A DNA stretch of 21,193 nt from Treponema sp. UBA7570 (lineage in GTDB: Bacteria; Spirochaetota; Spirochaetia; Treponematales; Treponemataceae). Position 1 is the stretch's first letter; each line of letters starts with the position of its first letter. Both the position numbers and the translations under genes were made by a program. This document shows positions 7,159 to 14,818 of this stretch, piece after piece. A model generated the notes under the pieces. It had not been told where the DNA came from and did no database searches. It worked only from the letters and a program-made list of their open reading frames with translations. The stretch is taken from contig DLLE01000044.1 of assembly GCA_002477955.1 (NCBI GenBank), forward strand, positions 8,959 through 30,151. The letters are read 5' to 3'.

Positions 7159-7192
7159 GCGACATTTTTCGTAAAAATGCCGCTTTTTTTTT
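7159..7192 (+). terminator. Rho-independent terminator after pyrH
   Basis: GCGACATTTTT and AAAAATGCCGC form an 11-bp stem with one mismatch and a 3-nt loop, followed by nine T residues (7184-7192). It starts 16 nt after the pyrH stop and is the clearest intrinsic terminator on the plus strand of this window. Confidence 0.88.
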
Positions 7193-7247
7193 GTCTGCGT
7201 TCTGCAATTCTTTATAACCGGCCGCTTTGGGTTCGCTAACGCTCATT

Positions 7248-7306
7248 GCCGGCACAGCCGTCAACTAAAGCCCGCCGTGTCCGGCGCAAGATGCGTTTTT
7301 TCGCAT
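7248..7306. repeat. Palindromic elements between pyrH and the glucosaminidase
   Basis: GCCGGCAC (7248-7255) pairs with GTGTCCGGC (7277-7285) with one bulge, and ATGCG-T6-CGCAT forms a second hairpin at 7291-7306 that ends on the stop codon of the minus-strand gene. The block is GC-rich. The second hairpin may act as a 3'-end structure for the minus-strand transcript, though no T-run follows it. Confidence 0.4.
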
Positions 7307-7911
7307 TAAAACTGTTCCAGTTTTGCTAAGAGAGCGTCCAGTTTTGTTCCATAGTTTTTGTCAGCTGCCCATGTTCCTGCAAGGTCAAATACCGAATATG
7401 CAAGTTTTGTCTTGTGAACCCAGTTGTATCGAGGATCTACAAGCGTTTTTTTTAGTTTTACGTCTTCTGTCGTTGCATAAGCCTGCAAATGCTGAATATG
7501 GGCGCGCACTCCTGTTTGCTGGTCTGGAAATTTTTCTCCTGGCTTAGAAGAATTAATTGCTCCTAAACCGCAGTAATTGTGCCAATCACTTTTTACAAGA
7601 TTCCCAAATTTTAAAAATCCTGTTTCAAGGCACATCTGCACAAAGGCAACGTCGCTGTTAATTCCTTCAGTTTTTGCTTCCTGAATATAATCTTTTGCAA
7701 GGCTTTTTACTTTTTGCAGAGAAATATTTGGATTTTCCGAAAGAAAAAATTCAGCAAGCTGATTCTCATTTTTAATTCCGTCTGCAAGCAATTTTCTCGA
7801 GCAGGATTTTTCTTCTTTTATGCCTGGAGAAATACATGAAAAAAATACGGCTGAAAAGAAAAGGGATGTGATTCCCAAAAAAAGAAACTTAGAAATTTTA
7901 CGTTTGAACAT
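7306..7911 (-). CDS. Lipoprotein with glucosaminidase (peptidoglycan hydrolase) domain
   Basis: A 201-residue predicted lipoprotein. Its signal sequence (FLFLGITSLFFSAVFFSC) has a lipobox ending at C26. The catalytic domain (~residues 60-200) has SDVAFVQMCLETGFLKFG with the presumed catalytic Glu, then the DWHNYCGLGAI segment, PGEKFPDQQTGVRAHIQHLQAYA, and a C-terminal LAGTWAADKNYG motif. This is the usual order in endo-beta-N-acetylglucosaminidase-type (GH73-like) domains. It would trim peptidoglycan glycan strands in the periplasm. An in-frame start exists at 7986, but the ATG at 7911 places the signal peptide correctly. Neither start has a convincing Shine-Dalgarno. It is divergent from the next gene. 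Confidence 0.85.
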   Translation of the reverse strand: MFKRKISKFLFLGITSLFFSAVFFSCISPGIKEEKSCSRKLLADGIKNENQLAEFFLSENPNISLQKVKSLAKDYIQEAKTEGINSDVAFVQMCLETGFLKFGNLVKSDWHNYCGLGAINSSKPGEKFPDQQTGVRAHIQHLQAYATTEDVKLKKTLVDPRYNWVHKTKLAYSVFDLAGTWAADKNYGTKLDALLAKLEQF

Positions 7912-8018
7912 ATTCAAGTATCGGAAAAAATTAAAAAATCCTGAAAAACTCAAAAAAAATGTGTAAAAGTTAATTTTCAGAGCCATATATATAGTAAAAG
8001 CAAAAATTTGGAGGAAAA

Positions 8019-9122
8019 ATGAATTTAAAGCACTTTTTTAGAATGGTTTTGACAGTTTTATTTCTTAGTTCATTGACTGTTTTTGTTGCCTGTTTTCCGC
8101 TGTCGTGCCGTGTTACAGAAGAAGGAATAGAAATAATCTCGGCAGAAATGTCAGTTCCAAAAATTCTTTCTTTTTTTGTAGAAGACAGTTCGAGTCTTGT
8201 CATGGTTTGTTCAGAAAAAGTTTTGGTTCAAAATGTTCAGATAAAATCGGATGCTGGAGAATATATTGAAGGAAACACTGATGCTCAGTATTTTGATGAC
8301 GGAAAAAGAATAAATTTCTTGCTAAAAGAGCCGACTGAGGTCGGAATGAATTATATTTTTAGCGGTTCAATAAAGGACAGTGCCGGAAACGAGCTAACAT
8401 TCAGCTTGCCTTTTACAGGATTTAACGAAAAACCGGCAAGACTTGTTCTGTCAGAAATCCGTTCAAAACACAGTACGAGCAAAGGAATGTTAAAAAAATG
8501 CGAATTTGTCGAAGTTTATGTTCTAAAAGATGGAAGTACGGCCGGGCTTGAAATTGTTACAGGAAGCGACGGCGAAAGTAAAAAATATGTTTTTCCTGAC
8601 ATCAACGTAAAAAAAGGTGAATATATTGTAGTTCATTTTAGGACGTTAGACGAGGGCGAGTGCATCGACGAGCTGGGAGAAAATCTTTCTTTGAGCACAG
8701 GAACTGACAGTTCAAATTCGCGTGATTTATGGGTTGAAGGAAAAGAAAGCCGTATAAGCGACAGCGATATAATTGTAATTCGTGACAGTTGCCGTAATAT
8801 ACTGCAAGATGCAGTTTTATTCAGTGCCACAGGAAAACAATCGTGGTACTATGCCGGACAAAAATCTTTGGCGCTCGAAGCCTACGAAAGCGGAATTTGG
8901 AAAGACGGATATGAACCAAAAAATTCCGTAATAGCCGATGGAATCAGTCTTACAAGGACAATGTGCAGAATGAATATTGAAAAACTGACAGAAGAATATT
9001 CGCCTGAAAATGACATTGGCTCTCAAACAGTAATAGAAACCGGAACTGATGACTGGTCGCTAGTGGAAGGCGCAACTCCCGGAGCAAAAAACAGCGAAAA
9101 AAAATATGAAAAAACTAAGTGA
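8019..9122 (+). CDS. Lipoprotein with lamin-tail-like (LTD) domain
   Basis: A 367-residue exported protein. The N-terminus has a hydrophobic signal (~residues 8-24, MVLTVLFLSSLTVFVAC) with a likely lipobox Cys at 25; a second Cys in PLSC at 30 is an alternative. Residues ~40-140 look like an Ig-like bacterial domain (PKILSFFVEDSSSLVMVCSE through NYIFSGSIKDSAGNELTF). From ~145 (ARLVLSEIRSKHS, then EFVEVYVLKDG, YVFPDINVKKGEYIVVHF) it resembles a lamin-tail domain, with a late PGAKNS motif typical of the end of LTDs. No catalytic residues are evident; an envelope structural or binding role is inferred. The start is set by GGAGG (8010-8014) 4 nt before the ATG. Confidence 0.75.
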   Translation: MNLKHFFRMVLTVLFLSSLTVFVACFPLSCRVTEEGIEIISAEMSVPKILSFFVEDSSSLVMVCSEKVLVQNVQIKSDAGEYIEGNTDAQYFDDGKRINFLLKEPTEVGMNYIFSGSIKDSAGNELTFSLPFTGFNEKPARLVLSEIRSKHSTSKGMLKKCEFVEVYVLKDGSTAGLEIVTGSDGESKKYVFPDINVKKGEYIVVHFRTLDEGECIDELGENLSLSTGTDSSNSRDLWVEGKESRISDSDIIVIRDSCRNILQDAVLFSATGKQSWYYAGQKSLALEAYESGIWKDGYEPKNSVIADGISLTRTMCRMNIEKLTEEYSPENDIGSQTVIETGTDDWSLVEGATPGAKNSEKKYEKTK

Positions 9123-9190
9123 ACGAAATAACAAAAACGAAGATGAATTTTTTTTAGCAGAATAAAATTCTTTACAAAAATTCTCTTCTC

Positions 9191-9220
9191 GTGACAAAAA
9201 ATTAAAAATTGTGCTACTAT
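9191..9220 (+). promoter_or_regulatory. Extended -10 promoter of the U32 gene, probably giving a leaderless mRNA
   Basis: A -35-like GTGACA (9191-9196), an 18-nt spacer, and TGC-TACTAT (-10 at 9215-9220, with a TGn extension) sit directly before the ATG at 9227. Transcription would start about 7 nt after the -10, at or next to the ATG. No Shine-Dalgarno is visible before that ATG, which fits leaderless initiation. Confidence 0.5.
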
Positions 9221-9226
9221 TGCGGT

Positions 9227-11578
9227 ATGTCAGAATTATTAGCTCCAGCAGGAAATATTGAAGCTCTTGACGCCGCAATTGGTGAAGGAGCAGATGCTGT
9301 ATATCTTGGGCTTAAGAGTTTTAATGCCCGTCTTCGTTCTTCAAATTTTGCGTGGAATCAGTTTGAAGCAACTGTAAATTCTCTTCATCGTCAAGGCAAA
9401 AAAATTTACGTGACTGTAAATACTGTCAGTCAGGAAGAAGAAACAGAAAGACTTTACCGTTTTTTAAGTTATCTCAACAAAATTGGTCCAGACGGTCTTA
9501 TAGTTCAGGATTATGGTGTTTTAAGAATGTGCCAGGAGTTCTTCCCAAATCTCGAGCTGCATGGTTCAACTCAAATCAACGTTGAAAGCGCAGACGGTGT
9601 AAATTTGCTGCAAAATGCCGGGCTTTCTCGCGTCGTTGTTGCACGCGAACTTGGTCTCGAAGAAGTCCGCCAAATTAAGCAGAATACAACTTGCGAAATC
9701 GAGATGTTTGTTCACGGTGCTTTGTGCGTAAGTGAAAGCGGACTCTGTCTCTTTTCAAGTTTTCTCGGTGGAAAATCTGCAAACCGCGGAATGTGCACTC
9801 AAGCCTGCCGTCGTTTTTACACTGCCGAGACAGCTTCTGGTCAAAAACAGGGATATTATTTTTCTCCTGGCGACCTTCAGTTAATTGAAAAAATTCCAGA
9901 TCTTATGGATATAGGCATTGAGTCTTTCAAAATTGAAGGACGAATGAAAAGCGCTGAATATGTTGGCGCTGTAACCGCCGCATATCGTTATCTTATGGAT
10001 CATTATCAGGAAGATAGAAAAGGTGCTGTTGCCGCTGCAAAACGAATGTTGAGCACAGACTTTGCCCGTTCAAAAACAACTTACTGGTACAACTTTAAAA
10101 CTAACGAAGAAGGTGTTGAAAAAGCCGGCAACGCAATCTTGAATCCAAACCAGGCCGGAGGAACAGGAATTTATCTTGGACGTATTTCGAAAATTCGTGC
10201 TGCAAGTGACGAAGCAAAGGAAAAGGCGCGTCTTGCCGCAGGTCCAAATGCCGATTTTGAAGACTGGCAGATTGTTATGGCTCAGCTTGCCGGTGGAAGT
10301 TACGATCCGGATCCGGGCGATTCAATTCGGCTCCACAAAAAGGACGATTCTGGGCGTGTAAGCCACAAGATTCGCTCAGTTGAATTTGACAGTGACGGTT
10401 CACGTTGGATTGATATTCCAAGAGGATTTAGCCGAGAAGATGAAGTTTATCTTTTGCAGACAAAATCTATGTCAAAGCATTATCCTCGCGTTCTTCCTCA
10501 AGACATAAGCCGTTTCCGCAGTCAGCCGGGAGATGAAATCCTTCCTGTTTTGGATTTAACGCCTGTTGCAAAGAACGAACTTTCTTACTTTCCAGAAGGT
10601 ACTTACGTTCAAGTCAGCACAATTTCTGATATGTTCCAGATTCAGAGCATGTCTCCAGTTCGTGTAATTCTTGAACTCAATTTTGAGACTCAGATAGACC
10701 TTTTGGCTCACAAGACAGTACTTCCATTCTCTAAAAAGCAGATTATAATTTCGCTTAATCCGTATGTTCCTCAAGCTTCGGCTCAGGATCTCTCGGAAAC
10801 TCTTGCTCAGCTCGTTGCAGACGGATTTAAAACTTTTATAGTAAATAACCTTGCCGAAATTCAAATGCTTAAAGGAAAGGGCGTAAATCTTATTGCAGGT
10901 CCTTATCTTTATACATTTAACCGGTGGGCTGTAAGCTGGCTTGAAAATCAAGATATTGGCGCTTTTATAACGCCTATTGAAAATAATCGCGAGAATATTC
11001 TCAACACTTTTGAACGCAATGTTCGTGACCGCCTTATGGTTACGGTGTATGCTTATCCGGCACTTTTCCGCATACGCTTTAGGCTTCCTGAAAGTTACGA
11101 TTTTATGTACTTTTGGGACAAAAAAGAGATGCCGTTCAAAGTTCTTTCAAATCAGGACGGAACTGTCGTAATGCCAGAAAATCCGTTCAGTATTGCCGAC
11201 AAGACAGCTCAGCTTCAAAAAGACGGATTCCGTCACATTTTGATTGACTTTAGCCGCACAAAAGTAACACGTGCCGAATGCAAAATGGTCGTAAACAGCA
11301 TTATAAAATCTCAGCCGATTCCAGAAACAGGAAGATTCAACTGGAAAGACGGTTTTTATAATCCTGAAAAAATGGAAGCCTACAAAGCAGCCGCCGAAAG
11401 ACAGAGCGCTGAAAAAGCAGAAATGGCTTCGTCAGGACGTTCTAACGGCTATGGCAAGGGCAACAGAAAAAACAGCAATTTTAATTCTTCATCGGTTTAT
11501 GGAAAAAATGGCGGCGACAGAAGAAAAAAATCAAATTCTTTTTCTAAATATTCTTCTCGCGGACACGGAAAAAGATAA
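9227..11578 (+). CDS. U32 peptidase-family protein (RlhA/TrhP-like RNA hydroxylation family)
   Basis: A 783-residue protein. The N-terminus MSELLAPAGNIEALDAAI and the block HGALCVSESGLC...SANRGMCTQACR (~165-200) are the U32 signature, with conserved Cys residues. In E. coli, U32 members act in RNA hydroxylation (RlhA on 23S rRNA C2501, TrhP/TrhO on tRNA uridine), so a similar RNA-modification role is likely, but the exact target cannot be told. The long form with a C-terminal half (~residues 390-720) resembles the RlhA layout. The last ~70 residues are Ser/Gly/Asn/Lys/Arg-rich and strongly basic, a probable RNA-binding tail. The start is the ATG at 9227; a TTG at 9209 would add six unlikely residues. 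It stands alone with its own promoter. Confidence 0.9.
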   Translation: MSELLAPAGNIEALDAAIGEGADAVYLGLKSFNARLRSSNFAWNQFEATVNSLHRQGKKIYVTVNTVSQEEETERLYRFLSYLNKIGPDGLIVQDYGVLRMCQEFFPNLELHGSTQINVESADGVNLLQNAGLSRVVVARELGLEEVRQIKQNTTCEIEMFVHGALCVSESGLCLFSSFLGGKSANRGMCTQACRRFYTAETASGQKQGYYFSPGDLQLIEKIPDLMDIGIESFKIEGRMKSAEYVGAVTAAYRYLMDHYQEDRKGAVAAAKRMLSTDFARSKTTYWYNFKTNEEGVEKAGNAILNPNQAGGTGIYLGRISKIRAASDEAKEKARLAAGPNADFEDWQIVMAQLAGGSYDPDPGDSIRLHKKDDSGRVSHKIRSVEFDSDGSRWIDIPRGFSREDEVYLLQTKSMSKHYPRVLPQDISRFRSQPGDEILPVLDLTPVAKNELSYFPEGTYVQVSTISDMFQIQSMSPVRVILELNFETQIDLLAHKTVLPFSKKQIIISLNPYVPQASAQDLSETLAQLVADGFKTFIVNNLAEIQMLKGKGVNLIAGPYLYTFNRWAVSWLENQDIGAFITPIENNRENILNTFERNVRDRLMVTVYAYPALFRIRFRLPESYDFMYFWDKKEMPFKVLSNQDGTVVMPENPFSIADKTAQLQKDGFRHILIDFSRTKVTRAECKMVVNSIIKSQPIPETGRFNWKDGFYNPEKMEAYKAAAERQSAEKAEMASSGRSNGYGKGNRKNSNFNSSSVYGKNGGDRRKKSNSFSKYSSRGHGKR

Positions 11579-11602
11579 TTTTTTTTCTAAAAGGGCGAAT
11601 GT

Positions 11603-11686
11603 CGAGTTTTGAAAAAAACAGCTTGCAAACCTAACAAAGGTTTGCATTGCTGTGCTTGACACCGCGATGTTTGCATATAAAACTCG
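11603..11686. repeat. Nested inverted-repeat element downstream of the U32 gene
   Basis: An outer 8-bp pair, CGAGTTTT (11603-11610) and AAAACTCG (11679-11686), encloses a hairpin: CAGC/GCTG (11619-11622, 11649-11652) around GCAAACCT/AGGTTTGC (11625-11632, 11638-11645). The nested layout suggests a folded transcript or a small palindromic mobile element. No T-run follows, so it is not a standard terminator. Confidence 0.5.
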
Positions 11687-11717
11687 GGGTTGGCAATCTA
11701 CTGGAATTTTTCAACGG

Positions 11718-11740
11718 ATTATCGGGGCAAGCCCGATAAT
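11718..11740. repeat. 9-bp perfect hairpin
   Basis: ATTATCGGG (11718-11726) and CCCGATAAT (11732-11740) form a perfect stem with a GCAAG loop in the 340-bp space between the U32 gene and ssb. No T-tract follows on the plus strand. I see no gene in this spacer; apart from this hairpin it holds the nested repeat before it and the ssb terminator after it. Confidence 0.5.
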
Positions 11741-11785
11741 GAGTAAAAGTTAGAACTTGAAATTGAATCTAAAAACAATTTGCCT

Positions 11786-11843
11786 AAAAAAAATGAACGG
11801 AACTGTTCTAAAAGTTTTATAGCTTTTTTGAACAGTTCCGTTC
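11786..11843 (-). terminator. Rho-independent terminator of ssb
   Basis: Read on the minus strand, GAACGGAACTGTTC (11830-11843) and GAACAGTTCCGTTC (11795-11808) form a 14-bp perfect stem, extended by an inner AAAAG/CTTTT-type stem, and are followed by A then eight T residues (11786-11793). It lies about 75 nt after the ssb stop. The arms contain GAAC...GTTC, but the shape with a T-run is that of a terminator rather than an operator. Confidence 0.85.
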
Positions 11844-11918
11844 CGTATAAATTTTCAACCTTTATTCTAAGAATTGGTCAAAAATCCATACTTTACACTT
11901 TACGGCGCGGCGCTTTTG

Positions 11919-12347
11919 TTAAAAAACACTTTCTTCTTGAGCAAGTCCTTGCGCTGCAATTTCTAGATTTCGTTTTTCATCATCGGCATTTTCGTCTGAT
12001 TTTACATTGCTTTTTTTCATCGGCTTAAAATCAACGTGTTCCGCCACAATAAAAACTTTCGAGTGGTTTTTGCCGTTTTCATCTTTCCACCGGTCTTGCT
12101 TCAAGCGCCCGACAATCCGCACTCCGCGCCCTTGCAAAGCGTATTTTGCCATAAGCGCGCTGAATTTTTCGCCCCAGGTTTCTACTTCGTAAAAACCGAC
12201 CTCATCGACATCTTTGCCAGAACTGTCTTTGTAAAAATGATTTACGGCAATCGGAACGCTTGTTACTTTTGTTCCTCTCGGTGTTTCTTTGTGAGTTGGC
12301 GCACGAACAATGTTGCCTTCAATAATAATCTGATTCATTGCATTCAT
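11919..12347 (-). CDS. ssb: Single-stranded DNA-binding protein
   Basis: SSB coats single-stranded DNA in replication and repair. The 142-residue product begins MNAMNQIIIEGNIVRAP and shows the OB-fold features of bacterial SSB: GNIVRAP, VPIAVNHFYKD, FYEVETWGEKFSALMAKYALQGRGVRIVGRL, and a strand reading KVFIVAEHVDF (domain ~1-108). A charged linker follows. The extreme C-terminus is EESVF, acidic with a terminal Phe but without the usual DxxPF sequence that recruits partner proteins. The start is set by AGGAG 6 nt before the ATG at 12347; the open frame further upstream is not SSB-like. It is transcribed alone, towards its own terminator. Confidence 0.93.
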   Translation of the reverse strand: MNAMNQIIIEGNIVRAPTHKETPRGTKVTSVPIAVNHFYKDSSGKDVDEVGFYEVETWGEKFSALMAKYALQGRGVRIVGRLKQDRWKDENGKNHSKVFIVAEHVDFKPMKKSNVKSDENADDEKRNLEIAAQGLAQEESVF

Positions 12348-12480
12348 AAGAATCTCCTGTAAAAAAGTGTTTCCGGCCGGCATGGGCAAAACCCAAAACT
12401 GTGTACACTTATATATTTGCAATGAATGTCAACATTTACACATTTTTTTGAGAAAATTATAATTTTTTTTTAGTTTTTTT

Positions 12481-12600
12481 ATTGGGCGGCTTTTTACTCC
12501 GCTTTGCTGTGTAAAAATCGGGCTGTCCGTGGCTGCCGGTGCTTTGCACACGCTTTGCGTCCACTACCATCCCTGCCGCAAATTCCGGCTTTAAAATTTC
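12481..12600. repeat. GC-rich palindromic repeat (family with core GTGCTTTGCAC)
   Basis: A GC-rich block in the 267-bp spacer between the 650-residue gene and ssb. It contains the core GTGCTTTGCAC (12539-12549), a perfect hairpin also present at 14703 and 19214, plus GGGC/GCCC-type and CGCTTTGC motifs. No gene is visible. The rest of the spacer is AT-rich; a TTGACA read on the minus strand (around 12426-12431) may belong to the ssb promoter, but no properly spaced -10 accompanies it. Confidence 0.45.
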
Positions 12601-12614
12601 AATAAACTTAAAAA

Positions 12615-14567
12615 CTATGCCGGAAGATTTTTTACGAGCTTAACAATATAAAGCTGAATATACATAAGCATTGCATCGGTTTCGCCAATTTTCTGCAAAG
12701 CCGGTGTTTTTGCCAATGTGTCTGCAAGATTTTCAATCCGCTCTCTGTTAAATCCTTCGGAGCTTATATGCCTCAAAACTTTTCGCAGATAATCTCTAAT
12801 CAAAGAATTTACGTCTTCGGTCAGATTATTGTGGGTTGCTTTTCCAATAAGTTTGTTCCACGTGCGCTCATAAGAATGAAGTTCTCTGTCTAATGTTGAG
12901 CTTGACGGAACTAGTTCTTCTTCCAGTTTACGGGCAGATTCTCTGAGAGCAACTTTTCTCGAAACCATTGATTTTTTTGAAAGAGCCATTTCCATTTTAT
13001 CATGTTTGCTATTTTCCGCTTCCTGTTCTCGATAAAGCTGCGCAGAAGTTTTTTCTGTTTTTTGTTTTTTTGATTTTGGCGGACGCATTATCAGTCTCAT
13101 AATCCACGAAACAACAGGAATTGTGTACCAGACAGGAAGGAGAATTTTTGTGTCGGTTAAAAGTTCCTGTCTGTTCATCAATAAAATTTCAGAATAAGGA
13201 ATAAGCCTTCCGTTTTCAAAAAGCGAAATTCTTCCGCCTTCAAGTCCGGATTCGTCCTGCTGCATGTTTACTTCGTAATTTATAAGCGGCAAAAATGAAG
13301 ATGTTAAGAGCGCGTACAAAACAGGCGACTGCACGGAAACTTCTTTTTCGAGCCGTTTTTCAAATGCTTTCTGGTCTTTCATTTCAGGTAAATCATCAAA
13401 ATCCTTAAGGACTTTAAACCAGTTTTTGCGGATTGTTTCTCTGATTGTCGCGCGCGCGTCTGTGCAAAGTCTCATAATCAACGGCATAACTTTATTTTTG
13501 TAGATAAAATACGGCTGTTTATCGAGCTCAGTTTTAAATACAAGAATTTCAGGCAAATCATTTGACAGGCTTTCCGTCGTTTTTGTGTGAAGAAAATTTT
13601 TGAGCTCCTCTTCGCTGTATTGTCCCAAAAGCGGAACTCCGCTCGAACTCGTAAATTTTGCAATTGTTCCGAGCGTAAAATAATATGGAGGTTTTGAAAG
13701 TTGCTGCTCAAGATTTTTGAATGCAGTTTCCTTTTTTGAATTTTCCTGAGCGCGTGTTTTGTAGTAGTTTGCTATGATTTCGAGAATATAAACTGCATGC
13801 AGAATTCCAACATCTTCTGCCGTGTAATCCTTTACTTTTTCGTAATCCTGGCGGATAAAAAACAGAAGCTGCGTCAAAAAATAGAAAGAATCTTCTGGTT
13901 CCTTGAACATTGTCAAGGCATCTATACTTTGAACGAATTTGTTAAATATATTTTTGGCGGTCATTTCTTTTCCTGGATTAGAAACCGTCAATTTTTTTAT
14001 AAAATAATCGTGATGTTCTTCTTTTGCAAGCATTGTGCGCAATTTTTGAACAGCACATTCTGCAAGAGTGTGAACAGAAACCAGCGAAGGAAGAAGAATT
14101 GACGGCATATCGTGAGGCATTGTAAGTCCGTACAGATATTTGTCAGAAAGTGTTTCTTTTGTCAAAAGTTCGTTTAGAAGTTCTGCTCCGGTTCTGCGCG
14201 TGATAATTTCCGACGGAATTTTTTTTGGAATGTCAGATTCCTGAGGAAATGGCGTCATTGGCTGAGCCAAAATTTCTTTGTAGCGCTGTGAAAATTTTTC
14301 GATAAAAAAAGCGATTACGATGATGATTTTTTTTTCGGCAGTAGGAGATAAAATTAAAACCTGATGGTTTGCAGACAGTTTTTCGAGCTCTTTTAAAAGA
14401 ACGTTTGCAGTGTCTGTCATGTAATTTACAAGGGAAGGCTGCTCTTCAAGGTGATGCTCTGAGTAGCGTTTTAAATATTCTGTAAACTCCCCGAAGTCTA
14501 TAGCGGCATTGTTCTGCCGGCCTGCAAAAAATTTTAGCAGGACAATAATTGAAGTAGTAGTAGCCAT
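12615..14567 (-). CDS. Conserved-type hypothetical protein, 650 residues
   Basis: I do not recognise this family. The product is long, mostly helical-looking and highly charged, beginning MATTTSIIVLLKFFAGRQNN. No signal peptide is apparent. One hydrophobic segment near residues 478-492 (LPVWYTIPVVSWIMRLIM) precedes a Lys-rich stretch (RPPKSKKQK). The last 130 residues look like a coiled, helical domain (SRKVALRESARKLEEEL, then REHISSEGF-like repeats). Codon use and base composition match the neighbours, so a genuine resident gene is likely. The ATG has no clear Shine-Dalgarno; an ATAGAATATTTCTAT palindrome overlaps the site just before it. It is divergent from hisC. A soluble cytoplasmic or membrane-associated role cannot be distinguished. 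Confidence 0.75.
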   Translation of the reverse strand: MATTTSIIVLLKFFAGRQNNAAIDFGEFTEYLKRYSEHHLEEQPSLVNYMTDTANVLLKELEKLSANHQVLILSPTAEKKIIIVIAFFIEKFSQRYKEILAQPMTPFPQESDIPKKIPSEIITRRTGAELLNELLTKETLSDKYLYGLTMPHDMPSILLPSLVSVHTLAECAVQKLRTMLAKEEHHDYFIKKLTVSNPGKEMTAKNIFNKFVQSIDALTMFKEPEDSFYFLTQLLFFIRQDYEKVKDYTAEDVGILHAVYILEIIANYYKTRAQENSKKETAFKNLEQQLSKPPYYFTLGTIAKFTSSSGVPLLGQYSEEELKNFLHTKTTESLSNDLPEILVFKTELDKQPYFIYKNKVMPLIMRLCTDARATIRETIRKNWFKVLKDFDDLPEMKDQKAFEKRLEKEVSVQSPVLYALLTSSFLPLINYEVNMQQDESGLEGGRISLFENGRLIPYSEILLMNRQELLTDTKILLPVWYTIPVVSWIMRLIMRPPKSKKQKTEKTSAQLYREQEAENSKHDKMEMALSKKSMVSRKVALRESARKLEEELVPSSSTLDRELHSYERTWNKLIGKATHNNLTEDVNSLIRDYLRKVLRHISSEGFNRERIENLADTLAKTPALQKIGETDAMLMYIQLYIVKLVKNLPA

Positions 14568-14615
14568 AGAAATATTCTATCAATTAATTTTGGTTTTGTC
14601 ATTGCGGGCAAGGGG

Positions 14616-14715
14616 CCGTTAGCCGCGTAAGCGGTTCGGACGCGCGCAAGCGCGGCTGAACGGAAAAATTGCAGGGCAATTTTATAACGCAAGGACCCGG
14701 TCGTGCTTTGCACGA
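14616..14715. repeat. GC-rich multi-hairpin element upstream of hisC
   Basis: A long imperfect inverted repeat, CCGTTAGCCGCG (14616-14627) with CGCGGCTGAACGG (14651-14663), has inner GC hairpins. It is followed by AATTGC/GCAATT and by TCGTGC-TTT-GCACGA (14701-14715), which contains the GTGCTTTGCAC core shared with 12539 and 19214. It lies in the divergent spacer between the 650-residue gene and hisC. No coding signal is seen. Confidence 0.6.
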
Positions 14716-14777
14716 TGCCCCCAGTTTTTTACATTTTTTGATTTTTAATTGAAACAAAAGTTTTTTGAGCATAAAAT

Positions 14778-14806
14778 AAAAGTCAACTTTTAAATCTGAC
14801 GATTTT
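14778..14806 (+). promoter_or_regulatory. Possible leader hairpin before hisC
   Basis: AAAAGTCA (14778-14785) faces TGACGATTTT (14797-14806), giving a short stem with one bulge, immediately before the Shine-Dalgarno. It resembles a degenerate form of the AGTCAA/TTGACT hairpin found before cysS and before the gene at 19572, and again the upstream gene is divergent. The stem is short, so support is weak. Confidence 0.3.
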
Positions 14807-14818
14807 GTGGAGATTAAA

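Noticed and set aside
11795..11843. LexA/SOS operator
   Set aside because: The GAAC...GTTC halves are parts of a 14-bp stem followed by eight T residues on the minus strand, which fits an ssb terminator.
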